Source: Bradyrhizobium sp. 170 (lineage in GTDB: Bacteria > Pseudomonadota > Alphaproteobacteria > Rhizobiales > Xanthobacteraceae). From it: 64,000 nucleotides of DNA. The notes beneath the pieces were generated by a model that saw nothing but the letters and a program-made list of their open reading frames with translations, was not told where the DNA came from and searched no databases. Positions 8,466 through 18,118 of this stretch are shown here, piece after piece. Location of the stretch: positions 558,001 through 622,000 of the forward strand of contig NZ_CP064703.1 of NCBI RefSeq assembly GCF_023101085.1. Direction: 5' to 3'. Made by a program: the position numbers and the translations under genes. Position 1 is the stretch's first letter, and each line of letters starts with the position of its first letter.

Positions 8466-9824
8466 TCACTCCGCCGCCGACAAATGCCGGATCTTGCCGG
8501 CGATCTCCGTCGGCACCGGCGCCGCCCACGGCGCGCCGCGGCGGCGTTTTACGTCGACTTCCATCCAGTAGATTTCCCAGCCGCGCGTCGGCCCGATGCC
8601 GTCCATCGTCGCCGGGCCCTGGATGCTGCGGGCACGCGCGGCGTCCAGGAACATGAATGGTTTCTCGCCGCCGGCAACCTTTTCGATCTCCTGCCGCAGC
8701 AGGCGGCGATACTGCACGATCGCCTTGTCTGACGTGCCGAGATGCTCGTTGGTGCGATCCTGGATCGCGCCCATCGATTCTACCGCCCACTGGTCGTGGA
8801 CGTTGATGTCGGCTCCCATGCCGGTATAGGTCTCGGTCGCCTGTTCGTGCGGATCGAAACCGTAATCGTTGCTCTTGTTCTTGCGCGACTTGTAATCCGG
8901 CAGCTCGTACAATTCGAGCCGCTGGTCGCGCATCTTCTTCTTGTCGACCGGCGCCGTGTAGCTGGTGAAGATCGCGTACCAGTAGCAGTTCTCGTCATCA
9001 ACAGGCACATGCCACTGCGTGATCGTCATCTCCTGGCTCATCGGAATCACGAAGCCGTGCGGGAAAAGCTGATTGGTGACGCGCACATGCGTGCGTTCCT
9101 CGTCGATCTCACGCAGCGCGATCAGGCGCAGCCCGTATTCGGTATGCTCGACATTGATGATCGGGTTGTCGTATTCGCGCAAAATCTTGGTCATCGGCAT
9201 ATCGCTTCCGGCGGAAGCGCCACGGAACTGCTTGCCGTAGGCAGTGGAAGTATCTTCGTCCTCGAAGAAGCGATGCAGGAACGAGGCGTGCGCCGGATCG
9301 ATGCCGACTTCCAGCGCCTGCAGCCAGTTGCAATTGATGTGGCCCTTGAACGCAAAGGTATGGCTGTCCGGCGCGACGAAACAGTCGATCTCCGGAAACG
9401 CCGGCGGTTCACCTTCGCCCAGATAGGCCCAGAGGATGCCGCTCTTTTCGACCACGGGATACGAGCGCTGCTTGATGCCCTGACACAGCTTGGAGTCCTT
9501 CGGCTCGGCGGGCGTTTCCAGACATTGGCCTGATAAATCGAACAGCCAGCCATGGAAGGCGCAACGCAGCCCGCCGTTCTCAAGCCGGCCGAATGCGAGG
9601 TCGGCGCCGCGATGGGCGCAGTGACGATCGATCAGGCCGTAGCGGCCTTCCTCGTCGCGAAACAGAACGAGGTTCTCGCCGAGCAGTTTGATGGCCCTGA
9701 CCGGCCGCGGTCCCTGCAACTCATCCACCAGCGCCGCCGGCTGCCAGTACATCCGCATCAGCTTGCCGCAGGGGTCCTTGCGCCCGGTGCGGGTAATCAG
9801 GTCGTTCGCTTCCTGGCTCATCAT
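8466..9824 (-). CDS. Rieske non-heme iron oxygenase, alpha subunit (phthalate dioxygenase-like)
   Basis: A protein of 452 residues. The N-terminal Rieske domain has C69-x-H71 and C88-x2-H91, which bind the 2Fe-2S cluster. The catalytic domain has the mononuclear-iron site D176-x2-H179-x4-H184 in EVGIDPAHASFLH. The length and layout match single-component-type oxygenases such as phthalate 4,5-dioxygenase or vanillate demethylase, which act on aromatic or N-/O-methylated compounds with a separate reductase. No reductase gene is nearby. A GGAGA site precedes the first of two ATGs. It is divergent from an IclR regulator with a 97-base gap and is probably regulated by it. Confidence 0.88.
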   Translation of the reverse strand: MMSQEANDLITRTGRKDPCGKLMRMYWQPAALVDELQGPRPVRAIKLLGENLVLFRDEEGRYGLIDRHCAHRGADLAFGRLENGGLRCAFHGWLFDLSGQCLETPAEPKDSKLCQGIKQRSYPVVEKSGILWAYLGEGEPPAFPEIDCFVAPDSHTFAFKGHINCNWLQALEVGIDPAHASFLHRFFEDEDTSTAYGKQFRGASAGSDMPMTKILREYDNPIINVEHTEYGLRLIALREIDEERTHVRVTNQLFPHGFVIPMSQEMTITQWHVPVDDENCYWYAIFTSYTAPVDKKKMRDQRLELYELPDYKSRKNKSNDYGFDPHEQATETYTGMGADINVHDQWAVESMGAIQDRTNEHLGTSDKAIVQYRRLLRQEIEKVAGGEKPFMFLDAARARSIQGPATMDGIGPTRGWEIYWMEVDVKRRRGAPWAAPVPTEIAGKIRHLSAAE

Positions 9825-9850
9825 GGCGAGGATCTCCGCGTATCAGATTT

Positions 9851-9865
9851 GTTCGACTATTGAAC
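9851..9865. promoter_or_regulatory. Candidate IclR operator
   Basis: GTTCGACTATTGAAC is an imperfect 15-bp palindrome with perfect GTTC/GAAC ends, in the gap between the divergent oxygenase and IclR genes. IclR-family regulators bind palindromes of this size next to their own gene. The assignment is positional. Confidence 0.45.
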
Positions 9866-9921
9866 TTCTGTGCGATTTTAACGTAGACTTGGCGTTAGGC
9901 AAGCGGATTATGGAGGCAGCG

Positions 9922-10713
9922 ATGCCGAAGCTTAAGCGCGTGGGGGACGCAGACAACCGCGGCGCGACCGATTTCATCGAAAGCCTCGATCGCGGCCTGC
10001 GCGTGCTGGAGGTGTTCGGCGGGAGCCGGCAGCCCATGACGTTGAGCGACCTCGCCAAGGCCGCCGACCTGCCGCGCGCGACCGCGCGGCGGATTCTCTT
10101 CACGCTCGAACGCGCCGGCTTCGTCGCCACCGACGGCAAGCTGTTCCGGCTGATGCCGCGCGTGCTGGTGCTGGCTTCAAGCTATCTCGCTTCCAACCAT
10201 GTTGTCTCGGTGCTGCAGCCTGCACTCGATAAGCTCTCAGGCGAGGCGCAGGAAATTTCGTCGATGGCGATCCTCGACGGCAACGACGTCGTCTTTATCG
10301 CCCGCGCCAGCCCGACGCGGATATTTTCCGCAGGCATCGATATCGGCTACCGCCTGCCGGCCTTCTGCACCTCGGTCGGCCGCGTGCTGCTGTCGCGGCT
10401 GCCCGACGACGAACTGGCCGCGGCGCTCGACAAAATGGACCTCGCGCCGCTGACGCCGTTCACCGTCACCGACAAGAAGCTGCTGCAAAAGACTGTTATC
10501 GCGGATCGCGCCCAGGGCTATTCGCTGGTCGATCGCGAAGCCGAGCCGGGATTCCGCTCCATCTCGGTGCCGGTCCGCCGCTATGACGGCGGAATCGTCG
10601 CCGCCATCAATATGGGCGCGCATGTCGACCGCGTGTCGTCAGCCGAGATGGTCGAACGCTTCCTGCCGCGATTGCGCGAGGCGGCCGCCTCGGTCAAGTC
10701 GATGCTGGTGTAA
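9922..10713 (+). CDS. IclR-family transcriptional regulator
   Basis: A protein of 263 residues. A winged helix-turn-helix covers about 15-75 (SLDRGLRVLEVF ... TLSDLAKAADLPRATARRIL) and an effector-binding domain about 90-255, including LPAFCTSVGRVLLSRLP and a C-terminal GYSLVDREAEPGFRSISVPV segment as in PcaR/PobR-type regulators of aromatic catabolism. The start is the ATG at 9922, five bases after GGAGG; an in-frame upstream extension runs antisense into the oxygenase and is not credible. It probably controls the divergent oxygenase-ligase pair. The following GNAT gene begins four bases after its stop. Confidence 0.88.
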   Translation: MPKLKRVGDADNRGATDFIESLDRGLRVLEVFGGSRQPMTLSDLAKAADLPRATARRILFTLERAGFVATDGKLFRLMPRVLVLASSYLASNHVVSVLQPALDKLSGEAQEISSMAILDGNDVVFIARASPTRIFSAGIDIGYRLPAFCTSVGRVLLSRLPDDELAAALDKMDLAPLTPFTVTDKKLLQKTVIADRAQGYSLVDREAEPGFRSISVPVRRYDGGIVAAINMGAHVDRVSSAEMVERFLPRLREAAASVKSMLV

Positions 10714-10717
10714 CGGG

Positions 10718-11206
10718 ATGATTATCCGACCTGAAGCGCCCGGCGACGTTGCGGCCATCCGCATTGTTGAAGAAGTAGCGTTTGGCCGGTCGGCCGAAGC
10801 CCGATTGGTCGATGATCTGCGTGCTGCAGGCGACTCAGTTTTCTCGCTGGTCGCCGTTGATGACAACACGGTCGTTGGCCATGTCCTGTTCTCAAGGATG
10901 AAAGCGCCGTTTCCTGCGCTGGCGCTCGGTCCTGTCGCGGTACTGCATGAATACCAGCGGACGGGTTTTGGCAGCCGGCTGACCCGCCAGGGAATCGCGC
11001 GCGGCGAAGCCGCCGGCTGGCTCGGAATTTTCGTCCTCGGCGATCCCGCCTTCTATCAGCGTTTTGGATTCGATGTCGACAAGGCGAGCGGTTTTGTCTC
11101 GCCCTATGCCGGATCGCATCTGATGGCGCTGCCGCTTGGAGGAAACGAACTTCCGACAGATGCGGGCATCATTGAACATGCCGCCGCTTTTGCGAAGCTC
11201 GGATAG
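10718..11206 (+). CDS. GNAT N-acetyltransferase (YhbS-like)
   Basis: A protein of 162 residues with GNAT motifs: the N-terminal RPEAPGDVAAI start, LGPVAVLHEYQRTGFGSRLTRQG for acetyl-CoA pyrophosphate binding around 70-95, and DPAFYQRFGFD near 110-120, typical of the YhbS group. The substrate is unknown. It is four bases after the IclR stop and probably cotranscribed with it. Confidence 0.82.
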   Translation: MIIRPEAPGDVAAIRIVEEVAFGRSAEARLVDDLRAAGDSVFSLVAVDDNTVVGHVLFSRMKAPFPALALGPVAVLHEYQRTGFGSRLTRQGIARGEAAGWLGIFVLGDPAFYQRFGFDVDKASGFVSPYAGSHLMALPLGGNELPTDAGIIEHAAAFAKLG

Positions 11207-11356
11207 TGCAAGGCAGAAATCCGCCTAATGCATCGTGAAGCAAGCTTGAATGAGGTGATCCGTCTCCATGGGGTGGCCGTGCGCAGCAGGGCCTTCGAAG
11301 GGCGACGATCACGGGCCGCACATCCTTGAGGTCGCTTCGCTCGCACCTTGCGAGGT

Positions 11357-11374
11357 GTTAGCAAATTTGCTAAC
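11357..11374. promoter_or_regulatory. Perfect 18-bp palindrome, toxin-antitoxin operator
   Basis: GTTAGCAAATTTGCTAAC is a perfect palindrome 10 bases upstream of the toxin start. Antitoxins of the HigA/XRE type repress their own operon through such sites, so this is the likely autoregulatory operator. It is AT-rich compared with its surroundings and probably overlaps the promoter. Confidence 0.7.
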
Positions 11375-11384
11375 ATTATGCGGA

Positions 11385-11729
11385 ATGCGAGATACGAGGA
11401 AAATCTCCTGGATCAAGGCTGCGCGCAGGGACTTCGAGGAATTCCCGAAGGACGTCCAGAGTGACATGCTCGACGCGCTCACCGTTGCCGCTGAGGGCAG
11501 AAAATCGGAGAAGGCATAGCCGTTCCATGGCATCGACGGCGGTGTCTTCGAAATTGCCGCGCGATATCGCGGCGATGCTTTTCGTGTACTCTATGCTGTC
11601 AAGATTGACGCCGATATCTGGGTGCTTCACGCCTTCCAGAAAAAGTCGAAATCTGGAATCAAGACTCCGCGGATGGAGGTTGACCTTATTCACGATCGGC
11701 TAAAACGCCTGAAGGAGGCGCTGAAATGA
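11385..11729 (+). pseudogene. RelE/HigB-like (Gp49/DUF891) toxin interrupted by an amber codon
   Basis: Read from the ATG at 11385, the frame encodes a RelE/ParE-superfamily toxin of the phage Gp49-like DUF891 type. It opens MRDTRKISWIKAARRDFEEF and has the core VFEIAARYRGDAFRVLYAV and the C-terminal HAFQKKSKSGIKTP. Codon 45 (11517-11519) is TAG, between SEKA and PFHGIDG; a lysine codon (AAG) at this place would be one base away. The frame is otherwise intact to a TGA at 11727, which overlaps the antitoxin ATG. The toxin is therefore probably inactivated by one nonsense change, unless the codon is suppressed or is a sequence error. Confidence 0.85.
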
Positions 11730-12115
11730 AAAAAGACGATCTGGAACTGGTGCGCGGCAGCGGCAACGTGTATCGCGATTTTGGAAGACCCAACGCCGGT
11801 CTCGAGCAGGCTAGGGCGGTTACTGCCGCGAAGATCATCCGTATTATCGACGAACGCAAGCTCTCGATGCGAGACGCGGAAAAACTGACGGGCGTCCCCT
11901 ATTCGGAGTTTTCCCGCATCCGCAATACCCAGCTCGGTCGCTTCACGCTCGACCGAATGATCGCGATTCTCGGTAAGCTCGACGAAGATATCGAGGTATC
12001 CGTCACCTTCAGAGCGCGCAAACGGAGAGTGTCTGCCGGGCCGCGCGCGGTCTCCTCCAAGGCCCCGCGCGGCATCGGCGGGCGGCGAGAGATCCGACGC
12101 GCGCGCAAGGCGTGA
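11726..12115 (+). CDS. XRE-family antitoxin (HigA-like)
   Basis: A protein of 129 residues. A helix-turn-helix lies at about 45-95 (IIDERKLSMRDAEKLTGVPYSEFSRIRN), of the type found in antitoxins paired with DUF891/HigB toxins. The last 35 residues are very basic. The ATG overlaps the toxin stop (ATGA) and a GGAGG-like GAAGGAGGCG lies upstream. Since the toxin is broken, this may be an orphan antitoxin that still represses its operon through the palindrome at 11357. Confidence 0.85.
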   Translation: MKKDDLELVRGSGNVYRDFGRPNAGLEQARAVTAAKIIRIIDERKLSMRDAEKLTGVPYSEFSRIRNTQLGRFTLDRMIAILGKLDEDIEVSVTFRARKRRVSAGPRAVSSKAPRGIGGRREIRRARKA

Positions 12116-12170
12116 TTGCCGGCGCCGCGTGAAGATGGCGTGGATGACGTCAAGAACCGGAGCCGATCCG

Positions 12171-12653
12171 CTACGCCGGACGCTTCCACTCCGGTCTGAG
12201 TAGGGACATCAGGCGCATGGATCGAAAGGCACCTTCAGCGTCCCGGTGGATGTCGCGGACGATGCCTTCCTCGACGAATCCGTTCTTCAAATAGGCGCGA
12301 TGGGCCCGTTCGTTGTCTTCGAATACGAACAGTTCGACGCGATGCGCGCCCAGATCGTCGAAGCAGATTTTCAGGAGTGACTGCAGGAGGCGCGATCCGG
12401 TGCCGCGCCCGGCATCCTGCACGGCGATACGGCGGAGCCGCAGGCATTGATTCTCGCTTCCGACATTCTGCAGGATCGCAAATCCTGCAATGTCGTCTTC
12501 CTCGCGCGCCAGATAATATCTGCAGGACGGACTTTCGATCGCCGCGGCGTGCTGCTCGACGTCCCACCGGCCGACGAGGCGCGCATAGCCCTCGCCGCGC
12601 TCGATGCGCATCATCGTTGGGATGTCTGATCTGGATGCGATCTCGATTTTCAT
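12171..12653 (-). CDS. GNAT N-acetyltransferase
   Basis: A protein of 160 residues of the RimI/RimL-like GNAT type. The acetyl-CoA site is LRRIAVQDAGRGTGSRLLQSLL near 75-95, and the C-terminal part has FVFEDNERAHRAYLKNGFVEEG as in ribosomal-protein or antibiotic acetyltransferases. The substrate is unknown. It follows a P-loop kinase gene on the same strand by 24 bases and probably shares its transcript. Confidence 0.82.
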   Translation of the reverse strand: MKIEIASRSDIPTMMRIERGEGYARLVGRWDVEQHAAAIESPSCRYYLAREEDDIAGFAILQNVGSENQCLRLRRIAVQDAGRGTGSRLLQSLLKICFDDLGAHRVELFVFEDNERAHRAYLKNGFVEEGIVRDIHRDAEGAFRSMRLMSLLRPEWKRPA

Positions 12654-12677
12654 GTCTTCGCCGTGGACGACGGCCTG

Positions 12678-13217
12678 TCATGCCGGAATGTTAAGCCCGA
12701 AATGTTCGACGATCTTCCGCGCGGTCACTTCCGCCGGATTCACCCCGGTATCCAGCTTGAGACAATCGGGCCGTGGCACGGTGGTGAGGTCGTAGCGGTC
12801 GAGATCCCGGATCAAATGTTCCCCTGAGATTATCTTGCGCCGCGCCACCCGGTCGGGATTGCCGACCCTTCGCAATGCTTCTTCGCGCGAACAGTGCAGG
12901 AAGACCGGAAGCAATTTTGCGCCGCGACGCTGCACGATCACCTCGAATTGCCCGAATTGCACACGGTCCTCCGGTTCGGCGTAGCAGAAGGTGGTGACCA
13001 GCAGCGGCACGCGATGTTCGGCGGCAGCATTGAAGGCCGAGCATCTGACGTCATGGACAAGCTCCCAGAAGCCGGGCGCACCAAAATCGAAGATCGTGAG
13101 CGCCAGATCGATGGCGGCGTGATTGTCCATCAGTCGCCCCGGCACGATCCGGAGCAGCGCCTTTGCGACCGTCAGCTTGCCGACCGCGGGCGAACCATGG
13201 AGAAAAAGCAGCTTCAT
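12678..13217 (-). CDS. P-loop NTPase, small-molecule kinase-like
   Basis: A protein of 179 residues starting MKLLFLHGSPAVGKLTVAKAL, with a Walker A GSPAVGKLT at 8-16. It resembles shikimate/adenylate-kinase-fold enzymes of unknown substrate: a DNHAAIDLA segment follows, and a basic RVGNPDRVARRK lid region occurs near 120-130. An imperfectly placed 6-bp inverted repeat (CGCGAT-cagt-ATCGCG, 13219-13234) lies at its start. It leads a two-gene unit with the GNAT gene downstream. Confidence 0.7.
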   Translation of the reverse strand: MKLLFLHGSPAVGKLTVAKALLRIVPGRLMDNHAAIDLALTIFDFGAPGFWELVHDVRCSAFNAAAEHRVPLLVTTFCYAEPEDRVQFGQFEVIVQRRGAKLLPVFLHCSREEALRRVGNPDRVARRKIISGEHLIRDLDRYDLTTVPRPDCLKLDTGVNPAEVTARKIVEHFGLNIPA

Positions 13218-13350
13218 ACGCGATCAGTATCGCGAAAGTCCGGTCCGCGGGAACCGGTAATGATGGCGCCGCGAAATAATTTTTCAGGCGCCCATGAACG
13301 CGGTCGGCCGTGGCGTGCACGAAGTCGATGCAGATGCCGCAGGAGAAGAC

Positions 13351-13686
13351 GTGAACAAGCCCGATTGGATCATCCGCATCGTCGCCGTCCCTCCCGGCGA
13401 AGCCCCGCTATGGGTACGCGAGAAATGGGTCGGCCTCGACCTGCCGGTGGCCCGCTATTCGGGACGCCGGAAATTTATCACCATGGGCGTGCTGTCGCTG
13501 CCGCGCTCGATGCTGGCGCAATGGCTGGCGGTGTTCCGCTGCCGCGCCGAACTGATCGCGGGATATGCGGTCGAAGCGCTTCCCGCCGTCGACATTCTCG
13601 CTCACGCGCATCCCGAGGCTGCCGCGTGGTGGCGCGAAAACACGCCGCATCTGATCGCGCCAAAACGCTATCTCGTGTTCCACTAG
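13351..13686 (+). CDS. Conserved hypothetical protein
   Basis: A small soluble protein of 111 residues that I do not recognise. It has PPGEAPLWVREKWVGLDLP near the start and ends PHLIAPKRYLVFH. I choose the GTG at 13351, five bases after AGGAG, rather than the ATG at 13294, which has no ribosome site and adds a segment of unlike composition. It stands alone between a minus-strand kinase and a minus-strand membrane protein. Confidence 0.6.
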   Translation: MNKPDWIIRIVAVPPGEAPLWVREKWVGLDLPVARYSGRRKFITMGVLSLPRSMLAQWLAVFRCRAELIAGYAVEALPAVDILAHAHPEAAAWWRENTPHLIAPKRYLVFH

Positions 13687-13722
13687 GAAGTCCGCCGCAT
13701 CGCCGATATCTGATCGGCTGCG

Positions 13723-13953
13723 TTATGGCGCGGGCAAGCGCTTGAGCGCGGCTTCGATTGCCTCGAACTTGGCGACGATCTGCGGGGTCACGACATAGCG
13801 AAGGATGCCGGCGACCGACAGGCCGACGAGCATCGCGACGATCGCGTACTGCGCCATCAACGCCAGCAATATCGAACGCAGCCGGCGCCGCCGGACTTTC
13901 GGCGGTTTGGCCGCGGCAAGGAGGAGGGCGTCTTCGCCTTCAACCGTACTCAT
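13723..13953 (-). CDS. Small single-span membrane protein
   Basis: A protein of 76 residues. A basic stretch (KVRRRRLRS) is followed by one hydrophobic segment (about 30-52) and a C-terminal amphipathic helix with KFEAIEAALKRL. No family is recognised. It lies 25 bases after a PilZ-domain gene on the same strand and may be translated with it. Confidence 0.55.
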   Translation of the reverse strand: MSTVEGEDALLLAAAKPPKVRRRRLRSILLALMAQYAIVAMLVGLSVAGILRYVVTPQIVAKFEAIEAALKRLPAP

Positions 13954-13978
13954 GCGGTCTGACCTGACATAACCGCAC

Positions 13979-14335
13979 TCAGTATTCGGAGAGGAGCTGA
14001 TCGATGCGCGACTTGAGCCGCCTGTTGGCGCGTTCACTGGCGCGCAGCTTGCGCGCCCAGTGCAGCGGAACGACGCTGTCCTCGTGCAAATTGGCGAACA
14101 CCAGGCCCGCCGCATCCCGACTGCGCCAAACCAGGCGCGCCGTACACGAGATGGCCTTGCGCTCGATCTCGAAATCTATTTCGTCGGGGACGATGACTAC
14201 GTTTTCAAATTCGATCTTCGCGCCAAACAGGCTGAAGTTGCGCACGATGCAGTCGATCGTCGAGTTGCGGCCGTTGAACGCGACCAAGCCGCCGTAGTAG
14301 ACGCGGTTTCGAGGCAGTTGACGCCGATCGAGCAT
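13979..14335 (-). CDS. PilZ-domain protein (putative c-di-GMP receptor)
   Basis: A protein of 118 residues that is essentially one PilZ domain. The c-di-GMP motif R-x3-R is in RRQLPRNRVYY at the N-terminus and D/N-x-S-x2-G appears as RNFSLFGA near residue 40. The start is taken at the ATG at 14333-14335, preceded by GAGAGG; two earlier in-frame ATGs exist. PilZ proteins of this length act as stand-alone c-di-GMP adaptors in motility or polysaccharide control. A degenerate CtrA-like site overlaps its upstream region. Confidence 0.78.
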   Translation of the reverse strand: MLDRRQLPRNRVYYGGLVAFNGRNSTIDCIVRNFSLFGAKIEFENVVIVPDEIDFEIERKAISCTARLVWRSRDAAGLVFANLHEDSVVPLHWARKLRASERANRRLKSRIDQLLSEY

Positions 14336-14512
14336 GATTACATTCCTCTCCATTCGATTAACGAACTGGTAACACAATTAAAGGGTGTGTTGCAGCGGCC
14401 GTTCGCATGGAACTTGCTTGGTGGTTAATGGCAGCGGTGTGCAACCGACGCGAGCACGCGCGCCAGCACAGGCCAAATTCCGGCTTTTATGATTGGCGTA
14501 GCGGCCGGGAAA

Positions 14513-15418
14513 TCAGGAGGCCGCGCTGTGCAGGCCGAACGCGTGCTTGTCATGCAGCACCGGCGCCACCGCGTCGCTGAGCCGGGCGGCTGCGGCATCG
14601 ACGGAAAGCCCCGCGGTATCGACCACGGCGGAGGCGCGGGCGTAGAGCGGCTCGCGGCTGACCAGGATGTTGCGCAGCTCCGCCATCGCGGAGCGGTCAT
14701 CCGCCATCGGGCGCAGATCGCCCTGGCGGCGGACGCGGGCCATGTGCTCTTCCGGCTCGGCCTTGAGCCAGATGGTGTAGAACGACGACAGGATCAGGTC
14801 GAACGTCAACGGCTCGGAGACGATGCCGCCGCCGGTCGCCAGCACTATCAGCTCTTTCCGCGCCAGCAACTGGCCGAGCGCCGCCTGCTCCATGCGGCGA
14901 AAGCCTTCCTGGCCGTAGAGCGCGATGATCTCGGCGACGGACAGTCCGTTCTGCGCCTCGACCTCCTTGTTGAGCTCGACAAAACTCCAGCCGATCTTTT
15001 TTGCCAGCATCCTGCCGAGGGTGGATTTGCCGGCGCCGCGCAGGCCGATCAAGGCGATGCCGGCGAACGAGATCCGCCGCTGCGCCGATATGCTGCCGCC
15101 GGCGAGGGCGTCCTTGGCCTGCGCGATCTGGGCGGGGGTCGCCTTGCGCAGGAGGTCGCGGATGACAGCCCAATCCGGCGCCGGCTCGGCGGAAGGAATC
15201 AGGTCCTCGAGATGCGCGCCCATCGCGTTCGACACGCGCCGCAGCAGCACGATCGAGACATTGCCCTTGCCGCTTTCGAGCTGCGCGATATAGCGCTCGG
15301 AAATTCCCGACACCTTGGCGAGCACTTTTCGCGACATGCCGCGTAGCGCCCGCATGGTGCGCACACGCTGGCCGAGCTGCTCGAGAAAGCCGGTTTCGGG
15401 GTCGCTGGCCTCGGTCAT
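14513..15418 (-). CDS. boxR: BoxR/BzdR-type regulator of benzoyl-CoA catabolism
   Basis: A protein of 301 residues fusing an XRE-type helix-turn-helix (about 15-70) to a shikimate-kinase-like domain (about 118-285). The second domain keeps its P-loop GLRGAGKST at 125-133. This architecture defines BzdR/BoxR, where the kinase-like domain senses benzoyl-CoA and relieves repression. It is divergent from benzoate-CoA ligase and 3 kb from boxC, which supports BoxR. Sites containing TGCA, the core reported for BzdR, occur upstream of boxC (18644-18699) but not in the 124-base gap next to boxR. Confidence 0.9.
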   Translation of the reverse strand: MTEASDPETGFLEQLGQRVRTMRALRGMSRKVLAKVSGISERYIAQLESGKGNVSIVLLRRVSNAMGAHLEDLIPSAEPAPDWAVIRDLLRKATPAQIAQAKDALAGGSISAQRRISFAGIALIGLRGAGKSTLGRMLAKKIGWSFVELNKEVEAQNGLSVAEIIALYGQEGFRRMEQAALGQLLARKELIVLATGGGIVSEPLTFDLILSSFYTIWLKAEPEEHMARVRRQGDLRPMADDRSAMAELRNILVSREPLYARASAVVDTAGLSVDAAAARLSDAVAPVLHDKHAFGLHSAAS

Positions 15419-15478
15419 TTCCCTCGTTCGGCTTTACCTGCGGGTGAACGGATTTCGGAAACATAGTGCCGATGAGGA

Positions 15479-15519
15479 TTGACAGCAAGCGCTGCCGGTG
15501 TCTTTGTATGAATTATAAT
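15479..15519 (+). promoter_or_regulatory. Candidate promoter of the benzoate-CoA ligase gene
   Basis: A consensus TTGACA lies at 15479-15484, with TTGTAT 19 bases later. A perfect TATAAT (15514-15519) is embedded in the 12-bp palindrome GAATTATAATTC (15510-15521). The spacing from TTGACA to TATAAT is too long for one sigma-70 promoter, so which pair is used is uncertain. The palindrome could be an operator. Confidence 0.4.
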
Positions 15520-15542
15520 TCTTAAAACGCGGGAGAAGCGTC

Positions 15543-17090
<1,548 letters not shown>

Positions 17091-17101
17091 TCTCTCTCTC
17101 A

Positions 17102-17224
17102 CGTCGTCCCTGCGAACGCAGGGACCCATACGCCGCGGCTTATCCGTTGACGCGCGATGTGCGAGAGACCTTCGTTCACAACGAAGGCCGGTGGTTATGG
17201 GTCCCTGCTTTCGCAGGGACGACG
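17102..17224. repeat. Long palindromic repeat, CGTCGTCCCTGCG family
   Basis: CGTCGTCCCTGCGAACGCAGGGACCCATA-type arms (first 15 bases CGTCGTCCCTGCGAA) and their complement bound a 123-base element. Each arm contains its own small hairpin. It lies between the ligase and hydrolase genes. Related copies are at 23384, 34711 and 38054. Confidence 0.85.
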
Positions 17225-17269
17225 AAGTAATGAGCGCGACGTCTGGATCACTTTCGGAAAACCTGGAAC

Positions 17270-18088
17270 ATGACAACCCTTACCCCCTCGGGCTTCCTCA
17301 CCATCGGCGCCGCCCATCTCGAATACCGCATGATCGGCCCGTCGCCCGAGAGCGCGCCTGTTATCGTGATGCTGCATGAAGGCCTCGGATCGGCCGGACT
17401 GTGGGGCGATTTTCCGGACAAGCTGCAGGCGGCGACCGGCGCGGGCGTGTTCGTGTATTCACGCGCGGGCTACGGCGCATCGACGCCAGTGAAACTGCCG
17501 CGGCCGCTTGACTACATGCATGTCGAGGCGCTCGACGTATTGCCAAAACTGCTCGACAAGATCGGCTTTCGCCGCGGCCTTCTGCTCGGACATTCCGACG
17601 GCGCTTCGATCGCGGCGATCTATGCCGGCTCGCATCAGGATCACCGCGTCCAGGGCCTTGCGTTGATCGCCCCGCATTTCATCGTCGAGGACATTTCGGT
17701 GGCCTCGATTGTGCAGGCCCGGAACGCCTACGAGACCACGAACCTGAAAGAGAAGCTCGCGCGCTGGCACAAGGATGTCGACAACGCCTTCTATGGCTGG
17801 AACGGCGCCTGGCTCGATCCTGATTTCCGCAACTGGGACATTTCCGAATACCTCGCCTATATCCGCGTACCGGTGGCGATCCTGCAGGGTGTGGACGACC
17901 AGTATGGGACCATGCGGCAGGTCGAGATCGCGCAGGAAGAGTGCTACTGTCCGGTCGATGTGACTGTCATCCCGGGAGCGGGACATCAGCCGCATCGTGA
18001 AGCCCCGGGGGCGACGCTGGATGCGATTTCGGAATTCGCAAACGCGGTGTTGCACGTCGATGACGGTTCGCAGGGACGGGCCGCGTAA
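17270..18088 (+). CDS. Alpha/beta hydrolase of the box cluster
   Basis: A 272-residue alpha/beta-fold hydrolase. The nucleophile elbow is GHSDGAS near residue 107, with an acid in GVDDQYG near 210 and the histidine in GAGHQPHREAP near 240. Hydrolases of this type recur in box clusters, where thioesterase or ring-opening-product roles have been suggested; the real substrate is unknown. The ATG at 17270 lies 45 bases after the repeat element. It precedes the DUF309 gene by 30 bases and is probably cotranscribed with it. Confidence 0.78.
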   Translation: MTTLTPSGFLTIGAAHLEYRMIGPSPESAPVIVMLHEGLGSAGLWGDFPDKLQAATGAGVFVYSRAGYGASTPVKLPRPLDYMHVEALDVLPKLLDKIGFRRGLLLGHSDGASIAAIYAGSHQDHRVQGLALIAPHFIVEDISVASIVQARNAYETTNLKEKLARWHKDVDNAFYGWNGAWLDPDFRNWDISEYLAYIRVPVAILQGVDDQYGTMRQVEIAQEECYCPVDVTVIPGAGHQPHREAPGATLDAISEFANAVLHVDDGSQGRAA

Positions 18089-18118
18089 CGCTTTTCTTTT
18101 TTCCGGGGCCGTGCCCCG

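Noticed and set aside
9688..9921. N-terminal extension of the IclR gene
   Set aside because: It overlaps the divergent oxygenase, and the ATG at 9922 has an excellent ribosome site and a normal IclR start.
14358..14372. Possible CtrA box before the PilZ gene
   Set aside because: TTAA-N7-GTAA has only one perfect half and overlaps the alternative start codons, so it is too weak to list.
18105..18117. GGGGC-cgt-GCCCC as a terminator before the DUF309 gene
   Set aside because: The T-run precedes rather than follows the stem on the plus strand; it is mentioned only as a possible translation brake.
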